Origin: Streptomyces sp. NBC_01454
Lineage (GTDB): Bacteria; Actinomycetota; Actinomycetes; Streptomycetales; Streptomycetaceae
Length of the DNA: 64,000 nucleotides
Direction of reading: 5' to 3'
Assembly: GCF_036227565.1 (NCBI RefSeq)
Contig: NZ_CP109460.1
Coordinates: forward strand, 62,001-126,000
The position numbers and the translations under genes were made by a program. Below, one piece after another: positions 24,661-38,700 of the stretch. Numbering within the stretch: the stretch's first letter is position 1; each line of letters begins with the position of its first letter. The notes under the pieces are model-generated. The model searched no databases. It worked only from the letters and a program-made list of their open reading frames with translations, and was not told where the DNA came from.

Positions 24661-25929
24661 TCAGCTCGCCCCGATCACCTTCAGCTCGGGGTGGCTCCTC
24701 GCCTGGTCCGGGCCGTCGAGGGCGGTGGAGGACAGATGGGAGACGACGTGGTCGTCGACCGGGTCGTTGGCCGGGTCGTCGTGCACGACCAGGTGCTCGT
24801 AGGTCGTGGCGCGCTGTGCCGGGACCCGGTCGGCCGACCGGATCAGCTGGAGCAGTTCCATGCGGTTGGAGCGGTGCTTGGCGCCGGCCGAGGAGACCAC
24901 GTTCTCCTCCAGCATCACCGAGCCGAGGTCGTCGGCACCGTAGTGCAGGGCGAGCTGGCCGGCCTCCTTGCCGACGGTCAGCCACGAGCCCTGGATGTGC
25001 GCGACGTTGTCCAGGAAGATCCGGGCGATGGCGAGCATCCGCAGATACTCGAAGACCGTCGCCTGGGTCTGCCCCTTCAGGTGGTTGTTCTCCGGCTGGT
25101 AGGTGTACGGGATGAAGGCGCGGAAGCCGCCCGTACGGTCCTGGACGTCGCGGATCATCCGGATGTGCTCGATGCGCTCGGCGTTGGTCTCGCCGGTGCC
25201 CATCAGCATCGTCGAGGTCGACTCCACACCGAGTCCGTGCGCCACCTCCATGATCTCCAGCCAGCGCTCGCCGGACTCCTTCAGCGGGGCGATGGCCTTG
25301 CGGGCCCGCGCCGGCAGCAGCTCGGCGCCGGCGCCCGCGAAGGAGTCGAGCCCGGCCGCGTGGATCCGCCGGATCGCCTCCTCGACGGACACCTTCGAGA
25401 TCCGGGCCATGTGCTCGACCTCGGAGGCACCCAGGGAGTGGATGACCAGCTCGGGGAATGCCTTCTTGATGGCGGAGAAGTGCTCTTCGTAATACTCGAC
25501 GCCGTAGTCCGGGTGGTGCCCGCCCTGGAACATGATCTGGGTGCCGCCGAGTTCGACGGTCTCCGCGCAGCGGCGCAGGATGTCGTCGAGGTCACGGGTC
25601 CAGCCCTTGGCGGTGTCCTTCGGCGGCGCGTAGAAGGCGCAGAACTTGCACGCCGTCACACACACATTGGTGTAGTTGATGTTGCGTTCGATGATGTAGG
25701 TGGCAATGTGCTCGGTGCCCGCGTAGCGACGGCGGCGGATCGTGTCGGCCGCCGAGCCCAGCGCATGCAGCGGGGCGTGGCGGTAGAGATCCAGCGCCTC
25801 TTCGGGGGTCACCCTGCCGCCCTCGGCGGCACGGTCCAGTACGGACTGGAGGCCACGGTCGGTGGCTTCGGACGGTCGGGGCATGTCGACGGCCTTTCCG
25901 GGGGTGTTTTCGGGCTCGTTGCCGCTCAT
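24661..25929 (-). CDS. mqnC: Cyclic dehypoxanthinyl futalosine synthase MqnC (radical SAM)
   Basis: The 422-residue protein starts at the ATG at 25929, one base after the mqnA stop (TGACATG), so translation is coupled. The radical-SAM motif is CVTACKFC (Cys90, Cys94, Cys97). Family blocks include AGTEHIATYIIERNINYTN, GGTQIMFQGGHHPDYG, VIHSLGASEVEHMARIS, MGTGETNAERIEH and QGSWLTVGKEAGQLALHYG. MqnC closes the second ring by radical cyclisation of dehypoxanthine futalosine. The first 25 residues are an extra tail with no known role. It is the last gene of the thioesterase-mqnA-mqnC operon. Confidence 0.95.
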   Translation of the reverse strand: MSGNEPENTPGKAVDMPRPSEATDRGLQSVLDRAAEGGRVTPEEALDLYRHAPLHALGSAADTIRRRRYAGTEHIATYIIERNINYTNVCVTACKFCAFYAPPKDTAKGWTRDLDDILRRCAETVELGGTQIMFQGGHHPDYGVEYYEEHFSAIKKAFPELVIHSLGASEVEHMARISKVSVEEAIRRIHAAGLDSFAGAGAELLPARARKAIAPLKESGERWLEIMEVAHGLGVESTSTMLMGTGETNAERIEHIRMIRDVQDRTGGFRAFIPYTYQPENNHLKGQTQATVFEYLRMLAIARIFLDNVAHIQGSWLTVGKEAGQLALHYGADDLGSVMLEENVVSSAGAKHRSNRMELLQLIRSADRVPAQRATTYEHLVVHDDPANDPVDDHVVSHLSSTALDGPDQARSHPELKVIGAS

Positions 25930-25930
25930 G

Positions 25931-27654
<1,724 letters not shown>

Positions 27655-27977
27655 CGTGGTGATCCGTCCTTTCCTGTGGACCGGCCCGGCCGCGCCGCGG
27701 CCGGCACCCTCGTCCCGAGCGGATCGGGAAACACTTACTGCCGCCACTATCCAGTGGGCCCGGACCACCAGCACAAGGTCTACCGGCCCGTTACGGCGGA
27801 AGTCTGGGCGTTTCCCCGGTTCTCGGGGGTGGGGGAACCGGACCGGTGGCGCGGCACAGCGCCGCGGGCCTAGCCTCACGGTGCAGCGGTCGCTGCCCGA
27901 GGAACGACAGCGATTCGGCAACCCGTTGCGCCCGCCGTGCCAGGTCTTGTACGTCCGCCTCAGGAGGTTGGTTCATC
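27655..27977. other. Divergent promoter region, thioesterase / DUF6069
   Basis: The 323-bp region separates the leftward thioesterase-mqnAC operon from the rightward DUF6069 gene. It holds the LuxR-type box at 27804-27819 and no visible gene. Confidence 0.5.
27804..27819 (-). promoter_or_regulatory. PAS-LuxR box of the thioesterase-mqnA-mqnC operon
   Basis: CTGGGCGTTTCCCCGG matches CTVGGGAWWTCCCBAG at 13 of 16 positions. Its edge lies 150 nt from the thioesterase start codon, the same distance as for the boxes at 21585 (150) and 56173 (149). No good -10 element is seen at the expected place. Confidence 0.6.
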
Positions 27978-28379
27978 ATGGCCGCGAGATCACCACGGTC
28001 CGCCCGGGTTCTGGCCGTCCTCGGGACCACTGCCGCCACGCTCGTGGTGTGGGTGATCGCCGCGGTGGCGCTGGACGTGAAGCTCGATGTGCGGATGAAG
28101 CCCGGTGCCGCCCTCCAGCACATCGGACCGGCCACGGTCGTCCTCGCCAGCCTCGTCGCCGGATTCGCCGCCTGGGCGCTGCTCGCCCTGCTGGAGCGCC
28201 GCACCCCGCGGGCGCGCCGGGTGTGGACGGTCATCGCGGTCGTGGTGCTGGCCCTGTCCCTGATCGCTCCGCTGCAGAGCGGGGTGACGACCGGTGTCAA
28301 GGTGACGCTGCTGTGCATGCATCTGGTCGCGGCCGTGGTCCTGGTGCCGGCGCTGGCCCGCACGGCCGTCCGGCGATGA
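27978..28379 (+). CDS. DUF6069-type small membrane protein
   Basis: The 133-residue protein starts at the ATG at 27978 after CAGGAGG. Four hydrophobic helices are evident: about 11-32, 49-70, 81-97 and 106-126. Conserved small-residue patterns between them resemble DUF6069 proteins of actinobacteria. The function is unknown. It overlaps the next gene by ATGA (28376-28379), so the acyltransferase-like protein is translated with it. Confidence 0.65.
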   Translation: MAARSPRSARVLAVLGTTAATLVVWVIAAVALDVKLDVRMKPGAALQHIGPATVVLASLVAGFAAWALLALLERRTPRARRVWTVIAVVVLALSLIAPLQSGVTTGVKVTLLCMHLVAAVVLVPALARTAVRR

Positions 28380-29359
28380 CGCACGCCGGTCTCGCGTTCC
28401 TCTGCGGTACCGATCTCGATGCCTACGACCCGGGCGGGCTGGCCGCGTTCCACGACAGCTCTCCGGTGCTGCGCCACCGGTACCGCAAGGTCGCCGAGTG
28501 GACGGGCGTGGACGCCGGGCGGCTGCTCGGCCGGGACCGTTCCCGGGCCGGGCCGCACGAGCGTACCCTCATCGGCCGGCTGGCGCTGGCGACGGCGATG
28601 CTCGGGATCCACGACGTGCTCGCGGTGCACAAGATCCGGCCCGGTGTGCTGGGCGGTCTGGGCATCGGGACGATGGTCGCGTCCGCTCTGGCCGGCGCAC
28701 TCCCGCGCGACGCGCTGATCCGGACGCTGGCCGGCACCGGCAGCGCCGAGGGCCCGGACCGTGCGGGGGCCGTCGCGCTGGCCTTTCTGCCGGCCGGCGC
28801 GGACCCCGAGTGGTATCGCGGCGCGGTGGGCGGTGACGTCCGGTGCGGCGGCTCGCTGGGCCGGGACACCAGTGGGACGTACCGGGTGGTGCTGCTGACC
28901 GGGGACGGCGCGGCGCTGGCGCGGCTTGCCGCCGAGGCCCCGAAGGGCGCCGTCCGGATCAGCGGGAGCAGTCGCGTCACGGTGCACAGCCCGCTCGGCA
29001 GGGAAGCCCACGACGAGATGCGCCGTCTGGTGCGCGGGCTGCCGTTCACCGCCCCCGCCGTGCCACTGTGCTCCGCGCTGGAGGCGAAGACCCTGCGTAC
29101 GGCGGACGAGGTCGGTGAGCTCTTCGTGCGGAACGTGGTCCAGCCGGCCGAACTCGGCGCGCTCACACAGGAGATGGCGTCGCACGGCACCCGGCTCGGG
29201 CTCGTCCTCGGGCCGTCGCTGCCCAGGAATCTGCTCCGGTACCCGTTCCCGGTCATCCCGGTGGAATCCCCGGACGACATCGCCCAGGCGATCTCGGCGA
29301 TCCTCGAATTCGGGGTGGAGATGTCCCCCGTGGGGCACGCCCTGCCGCACTGGGTGTAG
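28376..29359 (+). CDS. Acyltransferase (FabD-like) homologue lacking the active-site Ser
   Basis: The 327-residue protein follows the FabD/AT fold through its length: a helix ahead of the nucleophile (IGRLALATAMLGIHDVLAVHKI), and the second catalytic region VTVHSPLGREAHDEM with His204. The C-terminus SALEAKTLRTADEVGELFVRNVVQPAEL resembles the corresponding FabD/AT C-terminal segment. In active members the nucleophile loop is GHSLGE and the N-terminus has GQGSQ. Here they read GLGIGT (Gly96 for Ser) and GTDLDAY. Classical acyl transfer should be impossible. It could be a scaffold, an editing partner or a decayed enzyme. It overlaps the DUF6069 gene by 4 bp. The giant Ig-repeat gene follows in the same direction. 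Confidence 0.75.
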   Translation: MTHAGLAFLCGTDLDAYDPGGLAAFHDSSPVLRHRYRKVAEWTGVDAGRLLGRDRSRAGPHERTLIGRLALATAMLGIHDVLAVHKIRPGVLGGLGIGTMVASALAGALPRDALIRTLAGTGSAEGPDRAGAVALAFLPAGADPEWYRGAVGGDVRCGGSLGRDTSGTYRVVLLTGDGAALARLAAEAPKGAVRISGSSRVTVHSPLGREAHDEMRRLVRGLPFTAPAVPLCSALEAKTLRTADEVGELFVRNVVQPAELGALTQEMASHGTRLGLVLGPSLPRNLLRYPFPVIPVESPDDIAQAISAILEFGVEMSPVGHALPHWV

Positions 29360-29784
29360 GGCCTTCGCCGCGGTGGGCGCCGCCTGAAGGGTCGTGAAGT
29401 GGCGCCGGGTTCCGCTCGCCCTTTCGGGTGAGCAGGTCTCCGGAACGTTGCCTCGGCCTCACCGGGCTGGGTTACTGAGACCGTCCGATTCCGGTGGGCC
29501 GCCCATCCTTTCCGGGGGAGTGGAAGGCGTCGTGCCAGTTTCGGATCCCCAGCGTGCTCACGCTGTGCCCGAGCGCTCCTCCGTGGAGGACGAGCAGGTA
29601 CCGGCCCTGTCGACACGCGTGCGGCCGCAGAGTGCTGCGGCAGGCGCGCGCGCTGGTCTGGAGCCGTCATGCATGCTGTCCGTGCCGTCAGCCCGGTGCA
29701 CGTCCCGCCTCTGCCGGTGCCGCGCGCGGGAACTGCCCCCGCCGGCGCGACCACCGCCAACTCCGCACGCACCAGGGCAGTTTC
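29360..29784. other. Upstream region of the giant gene with disrupted coding-like frames
   Basis: A GTG at 29532 (GGAAGG four bases upstream) opens a plausible coding frame, V-P-V-S-D-P-Q-R-A-H..., that loses protein-like character near 29665. A second frame from the ATG at 29669 (MHAVRAVSPVHVPPLPVPRAG...) runs to a TGA at 29789-29791, overlapping the GTG at 29785 of the giant frame. The three pieces look like one N-terminus split by two frameshifts. Confidence 0.4.
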
Positions 29785-32700
29785 GTGCTGACCCCGTACG
29801 GCCCGGGCGGGCTCCTCCTCGTCACCGACCGCGACGGGCACTGCGTCGCCGTCATCGACCCGGTGACCGGCCAGGTCGTCCGCGCTCCCGGCGGGCAGCT
29901 CCCGCTCGCGGCGGAGCTGGGGGCCGGCACCGCCGGTGGCGCGCTCGGGCTCCTCAACCGGTACTCCGGGGTGTTCCCGAGCCAGGGGTCCTACGCCGGC
30001 GGAACCCTGGTGACGATCATCGGCAGCCACTTCAGCCGCGCCAGCGCCGTGTACTTCGGTGCCCGCCCGGCCGCGAGCTTCGCCGTCCTCGACGACCAGA
30101 CCATCGTGGCGGTGACCCCCTCGGGCAGCGGGGCGGCTCCGGTCACGGTCACCACCCCCGGGGGCACCGCACGCGTCGGCTACTTCTCCTACCTGTACTG
30201 GCCCAGCCTGTCGGCAATCGTGCCGGCCGCGGGTCCGGTCGGCGGCGGCAATGTCGTCACGCTCCGCGGCGCCAACCTGAGCACCGCGCAGCTGGTGCAC
30301 TTCGGCGATGCCGTCGCCTTCCCCCTGGTGGTCTCCGACGCGCAGCTGCTGGTGACCGCTCCCCCGGTCCCGGGGCCGGGCCCCGTCCCGGTCTATGTCT
30401 CCAGCATCGGCGGCGTGAGCAACCGCCTGCTCTACACCTATGCGGCCGCCCCGTCGGTCTCGGGTGTGAGCCCGGCCGCCGGGCCGATCGCCGGCGGCAA
30501 CACCGTCGTCCTGACCGGCACCGGTCTGGCGGGTGTCACCGGCGTCACCATCGGCGGGCTGCCCGCGACGTCCTTCCGCGCGTACTTGGACACGCTCATC
30601 GTCGCGGTGACGCCCGCGGGGGTCCCCGGTCCCGCCGACATCACCGTGACCACTCCCGGGGGCAGTGCGACGCTGCCCGCCGCCTTCGACTACATGGCGC
30701 CCTCCGCGACGGAGGTCACCTCCGATCCCGATCCCGCGCTCGTCGGCCAGCCGGTCACCTTCACCGCTGCCGTGACGGCCGTCCCGCCGACGACGGGCAC
30801 CCCGTCCGGCACCGTCACCTTCGACTTCGGCGACGCAACCGCCGCCGTGACGGCGGCCGTTACGGACGGCACGGCCACGGTCAGCCACGCCTACACCGGG
30901 CCGTCGGGCTCGCCCTACGCCGTCAGCGCCACCTACAGCGGCGACGTCTTCTTCACCCCGTCCACCGGCACGGACACCCAGGTCGTGGAGGCGGCGCCGA
31001 CCACCACCACGGTGGCCCCCACCCCCGCCCCCTCACTGGCCGGGCAGTCGGTCACCTTTGTCGCGCGGGTCGCTCCCGCCCCTCCGGGGGCCGGTGTGCC
31101 GACCGGCACGGTGACCTTCGACTTCGGCGACGGCACCCCACCGGTCACCCTGCCGGTGTCGGGCGGTGCGGCATCGGTGACCCACGCCTATGCGCACGCC
31201 GCCGAGAGCCCGTACCCGGTCACCGCCACGTACGACGGCGACGACCACTTCACTCCGTCCACGGGCACCGGCTCCCAGACCGTCCAACAGGCGTCGACGT
31301 CCACCACGGTGGACCTGTCGCCGAACCCCTCCGTGGCCGGGCAGCCGGTGACCGTCACCGCGTCGGCCACCTCCCTCCCGCCCGGCGCGGGGACCCCGAC
31401 CGGCACGGTCACGTTCGACTTCGGCGACGGCACCACACCCGTCACGGCGCCCCTCACCGACGGCAGCGCCGGCACCACCCACACCTTCGGCGCCACCGGC
31501 AGCCCGTACGCGGTCACCGCCACCTACAACGGCGACGACAGCTTCACCGCCTCCACGGGCACGGACAGCCAGACCGTGGGATTGGCCTCCTCCAGCACCG
31601 CGATGACCTCCACACCCGACCCCTCCACCGTCGGCCAACAGGTCACCTTCACCGCCACGGTCACCACGCTCCCACCCGGATCAGGCACCCCCACCGGCAC
31701 CGTCACCTTCGACTTCGGCGACACCACCACACCCGTCACGATGCCCCTCACCGATGGCGCCGCCGACACCACCCACACCTACACCGACGCCGCCGACACC
31801 CCCTACACCGTCACCGCCACCTACAACGGCGACGCCCACGTCACCGCCTCCGCGGGCACGGACAGCCAGACCGTGGGACTGGCCTCCTCCAGCACCGCGG
31901 TGACCTCCACACCCGACCCCTCCACCGTCGGCCAACAGGTCACCTTCACCGCCACGGTCACCACGCTCCCACCCGGATCAGGCACCCCCACCGGCACCGT
32001 CACCTTCGACTTCGGCGACGGGAGCCCCACCACCACCGCCCTCCTCGCCGACGGCGCCACCGACACCAGCCACAGCTACACCGATGCCGCGGGCAGCCCC
32101 TACACCGTCACCGCCACCTACAACGGCGACGCCAACGTCACCACGTCCGCGGGCACCGACAGCCAGACCGTCCAGCCGGCCGACACCACCGTCAACCTGG
32201 ACGCGGCGCCCGACCCGTCCACCGTCGGGCAGTCGACGACATTCGTCGCGAAGATCGCCCCCGAGGCGCCGGCGGCCGGTGCCCCGACGGGGACGGTGAC
32301 CTTCGAGTTCGGCGATGACAGCCCGCCCGTCACGGCACCGGTCGAGGGCGGCACGGCGACGGTCACCCACACCAATCCGGACGTGGCGGCCAGCCCGTAC
32401 ACGGTTGCCGCCACCTACAGCGGCGACGACAACTTCAACTCCTCGGCGGGGGCGGACACCCAAGTGGTCACCAAGGCCGTGTCGACGACGGTGGTGAGTG
32501 CCGCGCCCGCCTCCTCGATGACCGGCCAAGCGGTGGCCTTCACCGCGGTGGTCGCGGCCGTCCCGCCCGCCGCGGGCACCCCGACCGGCACGGTCACCTT
32601 CGACTTCGGCGACGGCACCACACCCGTCACGCTGTCCCTCACCGACGGCACCGCCGGCACCACCCACGCCTTCACCAGCGCGGCGGCCAGCCCCTACGCG

Positions 32701-35700
32701 GTCACCCTCACCTACAGCGGGGACACCAACTTCCTCGCCTCCGCGGGCACCGACCTCCACGTCGTCGAGCAGGCCACGACCGTCACCACGGTCACCGCGG
32801 CGCCCGATCCGTCCGTGACGGGGGAATCGGTGAGGGTCACCGTGACACCCCGCGCGCCGGGAGCGGGCGTCCCCACGGGGCAGGCCGTCTTCGACTTCGG
32901 CGACGGCTCCCCCCTCCTCACCGCCCAGTTGGAGGGGGGCACGGCCACCGTCGTCCACGCCTACACCAGCACGGCCGGCAGCCCGTACACCATCGCGGCG
33001 CATTACAGCGGTGATGCCGACTTCGCACCGTCCGACGACACCATCGCCCATGCCGTCGCGCCGGCCGCGACCACCACCGTGGTGACCTCGTCGGGGGATC
33101 CCGCCGCGGTGGGCCAGAGCGTGACCCTGATCGCGCGGGTGCGGCCGGTGCCGCCGGGTGCCGGCGACCCGACCGGCACGGTCACCTTCGACTTCGGCGA
33201 CGGCACCGTGCCCGCCACCGCGCCGGTCTCCAACGGCCTGGCCACGGCGGTGCATGCCTACGCCGGCACCGCGGGCAGTCCCTACACCGTCACCGCCGCC
33301 TACAGCGGGGACGCCGACTTCGCGGCCTCCTCCGGGACGGCCGCCCAGCGCGTGGACAGCAGCGTGTCGACCACGTCGACGACGGTGAGTTCGGCGCCCG
33401 ACCCGTCCACCGTCGGCGAGCCGGTGACCTTCACCGCGGTGGTCGTGGCCGTCCCGCCCGCCTCGGGCACCCCGACCGGCACGGTCACCTTCGACTTCGG
33501 CGACGGCACCACGGCCGTCAGCGCCCCGCTGGTGGGGGGCACGGCGACGGCCGGCCACCTCTACACCACCGCGACGAACCCCGCCTCGGTCACCGCTGTT
33601 TACCACGGCGACACCAACTTCGCGGGTTCGGCCGGCCTCGACACCCAGACGGTCTCCGAGGCCGCCTCGTCGACGGCCCTGACGTCCTCCGCCGATCCCT
33701 CCGCGACCGGCGAGCCGGTCACCTTCACCGCGACCGTCGCCACGGTCGATGCGGGCGCCGGCACCCCGACGGGCTCGGTCGCCTTCGACTTCGGCGACGG
33801 GAGCGCGACCGTCAGGGCGCCCCTCGCGGACGGGACCGCGACCGCCGTCCACGCCTACACCGGCACCTCCGGCAGCCCGTACGCCGTCACCGCCGACTAC
33901 GACGGCGATGGCAGCTTCACCGGTTCGACCGGCACCGATACCCAGACCGTGCACCCGGCGGCGACGTCCACCACCGTCTTCTCGTCGCCGGACCCCTCCA
34001 CGGCCGGCCAGCCGGTGACCATCACCGCGTCCCTCGCGGCCGTTTCCCCGGGGTCGGGCAGACCGCCCGGAACGGTCACCTTCGACTTCGGCGACGGCAC
34101 CCCGACCGTCACCACTCCTGCCGTGGCCGGTCTCGCGACGGTCACCCACGCCTACACCACCACGGTCAACAGCCCCTTCAGCATCACTGCCAGCTACAGC
34201 GGCGCCCCCGACTTCGCCCCCTCCGCGGGCACCACCTCCCAGACGGTGCTCCAGTCCGCGGTCACCCTCGCGGTGAGCACCGGTCCGAACCCCACGGTGG
34301 CGGGCGAGCCGGTCACCGTCACCGCCACGGCCACCCCGGTGCCGCCGGGCGCCGGTGTCCCCACCGGCACGGTCACCGTCGACTTCGGCGACGGCACGGC
34401 TCCCACGACGGAATCCCTGGCCGGCGGGGCGGTCCACCTCACGCACACCTACGCCTCCGTTTTCGGCAGCCCGTACACGATCACCGCCACCTACAACGGG
34501 AGCGAGGACTTCTCCTCCGCGGTGGTCACCGCCGCCCAGACGGTCCTGCAGGACGCCACAACCACCACGGTGGCCGCCGCGCCGGACCCCTCCGTCGTGG
34601 GTCAGCCGGTCACCTTCACCGCGTCGGTGAAACCGGTGGCGGGCGGCGGTTCGCCGACCGGGACGGTGACGTTCGACTTCGGCGACGGGACGGTGCCGGT
34701 CGCGATGCCGGTCGTCGCCGGGGTGGCCACCGTGGAGCACGCCTTCTCCGGCACGTCCGGCAGCCCGTACGCGGTGACCGCCGCCTACAGCGGGGACACC
34801 GACTTCACCGCGTCCGGCGATGGCGCCACCCAGTCCGTCGACGAGGCCCCGTCCGTCACGGCGGTCACCTCCTCGCCCGATCCGTCGGTGACGGGTCAGC
34901 CGGTGACCGTGACCGCGACGGTCTCGGCGGCGGCGCCCGGGGACGGAAGCCCCACCGGCACCGTCACGTTCGACTTCGGCGACGGCGACGGCAGCGCGAC
35001 CGTCACCGCGCCGGTCTCCCACGGCGTGGCGACGGCGGCCCACACCTGGGCCGGCACCTCCGGCAGCCCCTCCACCCTCACCGCCGGCTACAGCGGGGAC
35101 ACCGACTTCACCCCCTCAACCGGGATCGGCACCCACACCGTCGCCCCGGCCACGACCACCACAGCCGTGGACTCCTCCCCCGATCCGTCGGTGTCGGGCC
35201 AAGCGGTGACCGTCACGGCCGCCGTCACGGCGAACGCGCCCGGGGACGGCGTCCCCACGGGCACCGTCACCTTCGACTTCGGCGACGGCAGCCCCGCCGT
35301 CACCGCACCCCTGACGGACGGCGTGGCCGGCACCACCCACGTCTGGCCGGGCACCTCCGGCAGCCCCTACCCCGTCACGGCCACCTACGGCGGCGACCCC
35401 GACTTCGCCCCCTCCACCGGCAGCGACGATCAGAGCGTCACCCCGGCCACCACCACCATCACCGTCAGCGGACTTCCGGAGCCGTCGGTCACCGGGCAGC
35501 CGGTGACGTTCTTCGCGAGGGTCACACCGGATGGCGACGGGGACGGTACGCCGACCGGGACGGTGACGTACAACTTCGGCGACGGCACCACGCCGGTCGT
35601 CGCTCCCGTGACGGACGGTGTGGCGACCGCCGTGCACGCCTACCCGCCCTCGACGGGCAGCCCCTTCACCGTCACCGCCACCTACAGCGGCGACGACGAT

Positions 35701-38700
35701 TTCCTCGCCTCGGTGGCGGCCGACATCCACACCGTGCAGCCCGCGGTGTCGACGACGGTGGTCAGCTCGTCGCCGGATCCCTCGGTGTCCGGCCAGCCGG
35801 TGACCGTCACCGCGACGGTCTCGGCGGAGGCCCCGGGAGACGGCACCCCCTCCGGCACGGTCACCTTCGACTTCGGCGACGGCAGCACGGCCGTCACCGC
35901 ACCCGTGACGGACGGCACGGCGAGCACCACCCACGTCTGGTCGAGCACCTCCGGCAGCCCCTACACCCTCACCGCCACCTACAGCGGGGACGCGGGATTC
36001 ACCCCCTCCAGGGCCACCGGCACCAAGACCGTCACCGCGGCCGCGACCACCACCGCCGTGGCTTCCTCCACCGACCCATCCGTGCCGGGCCGGCCGGTGA
36101 CGCTCACCGCGACCGTCTCCGCGGTCGCCCCGGGCGACGGCTCCCCCACCGGCACCGTCACCTTCACCTTCGGCGACGGCACCCCCGCCGTCACCACCGC
36201 GGTCTCCGCGGGCACGGCCACCCTCACGCACGCCTGGGCCGGGACCGCCGGCAGCCCGTACCCGGTCACCGCCGACTACAGCGGCGACCCCGACTTCAGC
36301 CCGTCGACCGGCACCGGTTCCCAGACCGTCGGCCAGGGCGCCGCCGGCCTGACCCTGTTCTCCTCCCCGGACCCGTCGGTGGCCGGGCAGGAAGTCACCT
36401 TCACCGCGCGGGTCACCGCCGTGCCGCCGGGCGCGGGCGCGCCCACCGGGACCGTCACCTTCGACTTCGGCGACGGCACCGCGCCGGTCACCGCGCCGGT
36501 CTCCGGCGGGGTCGCGGCCCTCGCCCACACCTACGCGGCCGCGTCCGACACCCCCTACCCGGTCACCGCGGCCTACAGCGGGGACACCGACTTCGCCCCC
36601 GCCACCGTCACCGAGCCCCACACGGTGTCGGCCGGCGCCGCCACCACCTCGACCACCGTGAGCTCCGCCCCCGATCCCACGGTGACGGGCCAGCAGGTGA
36701 CCTTCACCGCGACCGTCGCACCGACCCCGCCCGGCGCCGGAGTGCCCACCGGCACGGCCGCGTTCGATTTCGGCGACGGCACGGCGACCATCACGGCTCC
36801 GGTCTCCGGCGGCGTGGCGACCGTCACGCACACCTATGTGAGTGCCGCGGGCAGCCCCTACACGGTCACCGCGCACTACAGCGGGGACGCCAACTTCAGC
36901 TCCTCCTCCGGCACGGACATCCACACCGTCGCCCCGGCGTCGACCCTCACGACGGTGACCACCGCACCGGACCCGTCGGTGACCGGCCAGCCCGTGACCC
37001 TCACCGCGACCGTGGCGGCGCTCGCGCCGGGAGCCGGGGTACCGACCGACACCGTCACCTTCGACTTCGGCGACGGCACGGCGACCACGTCGGCGCCCGT
37101 CTCCGGTGGCGTGGCCAGGGTCACCCACACCTATACGAGCGCGACCGGGCCGCTCACGGTGACCGCGCTCTACGACGGCGACGCGAGCTTCCTGTCGTCG
37201 AGCGCGACGGACACGCAGACCGTCAACAAGGCCGCCACCACGACGGCCGTGGTCTCCTCCCCCGACCCCACGGTCGTCGGCCAGGTCATGACGATCACCG
37301 CCTCGGTGGCGTCCGCCGCGCCGGGAACCGGCACCCCGACGGGCACGGTCACCTTCGACTTCGGCGACGGCACGGCATCGGTCACGACTCCCGTGGCCGG
37401 CGGTCCGGCCACCGTCACGCACACCTACACCGCCACTGCCGGCAGCCCCTATCCGCTCACCGCCACCTACAACGGCGACGCCAACTACACCTCGTCCAGC
37501 GGGACGGACACCCAGACCGTCAACAAGGCCGCCACCACGACGGCCGTGGTCTCCTCCCCCGATCCCACGGTCGTCGGGCAGACGACGACGGTGACCGCCA
37601 CCGTGGCGTCCGTCGCGCCGGGGACCGGCACGCCGACCGGCACCGTCACCTTCGACTTCGGCGACGGCTCCCCCTCCGTCACGGCGCCGGTGGCCGGCGG
37701 CCAGGCGACCGTCACCCACCCCAGCGCCTCCAGCGGCCCCTACACCCTCACCGCCACCTACAACGGCGACGCCAACTACACGTCGTCCAGCGGCTCGGAC
37801 ACCCAGACCGTCAACAAGGCCGCCACCGCCACGGCCCTCGTCTCCTCCCCCGACCCCACGGTCGCCGGCCAGTCCGTCACCCTCACCGCCACCGTGACCC
37901 CCGTCGCGCCCGGAGCCGGCACCCCCACCGGCACCGTCACCTTCAGCTTCGGCGACGGCACCGGCTCCACCACCGCCACCCTCTCCGGCGGCCTCGCCAC
38001 CGTCACCCACACCTACACCACCACGTCCGGCACCCCCTATCCCCTCACCGCCACCTACAACGGGGACGCCAACTACACGTCGTCCAGCGGCTCGGACACC
38101 CAGACGGTCAACAAGGCAGCCACCGCCACGGCCCTGGCTTCCTCCCCCGACCCCGGCGTCGCCGGCCAGCCGGTCACCCTCACCGCCACCGTGCCCCCCG
38201 TCGCCCCCGGAGCCGGCACCCCCACCGGCACCGTCACCTTCTCCTTCGGCGACGGCACCGGCTCCACCACCGCCACCCTCTCCGGCGGCCTCGCCACCGT
38301 CACCCACACCTACACCACCGCCTCCACCACCCCCTATCCCCTCACCGCCACCTACAACGGGGGGACGAACTTCATCACCTCCGGCGGCAGCGACACCCAG
38401 ACCGTCAACAAGGCGGCGACGGCCACCGCCGTGACCTCCACACCCGACCCGTCAGCGGCCGGCCAGGCGGTCACCGTCACCGCGGCCATCTCCGCGCTCG
38501 CCCCGGGAGCCGGCACCCCCACCGGCACCGTCACCTTCAGCTTCGGCGACGGCACGAGCTCCACCACCGCGCCCCTCTCCGGCGGCCTCGCCACGGTCAG
38601 CCACACCTACGCCACCAAAACGGGCAGCCCGTTCCCCCTCACCGCCGCCTACAACGGAGACGCCAGCTTCACCGCGTCCAGCGGGGCCACCACCCACACC

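Noticed and set aside
31978..38307. Long open frames (over 1000 codons) on the minus strand opposite the Ig-repeat gene
   Set aside because: Their products are G/R/D-rich low-complexity sequences that mirror the repeats of the plus strand. High-GC genes routinely leave the antisense frame open. The plus-strand frame has clear domain structure.
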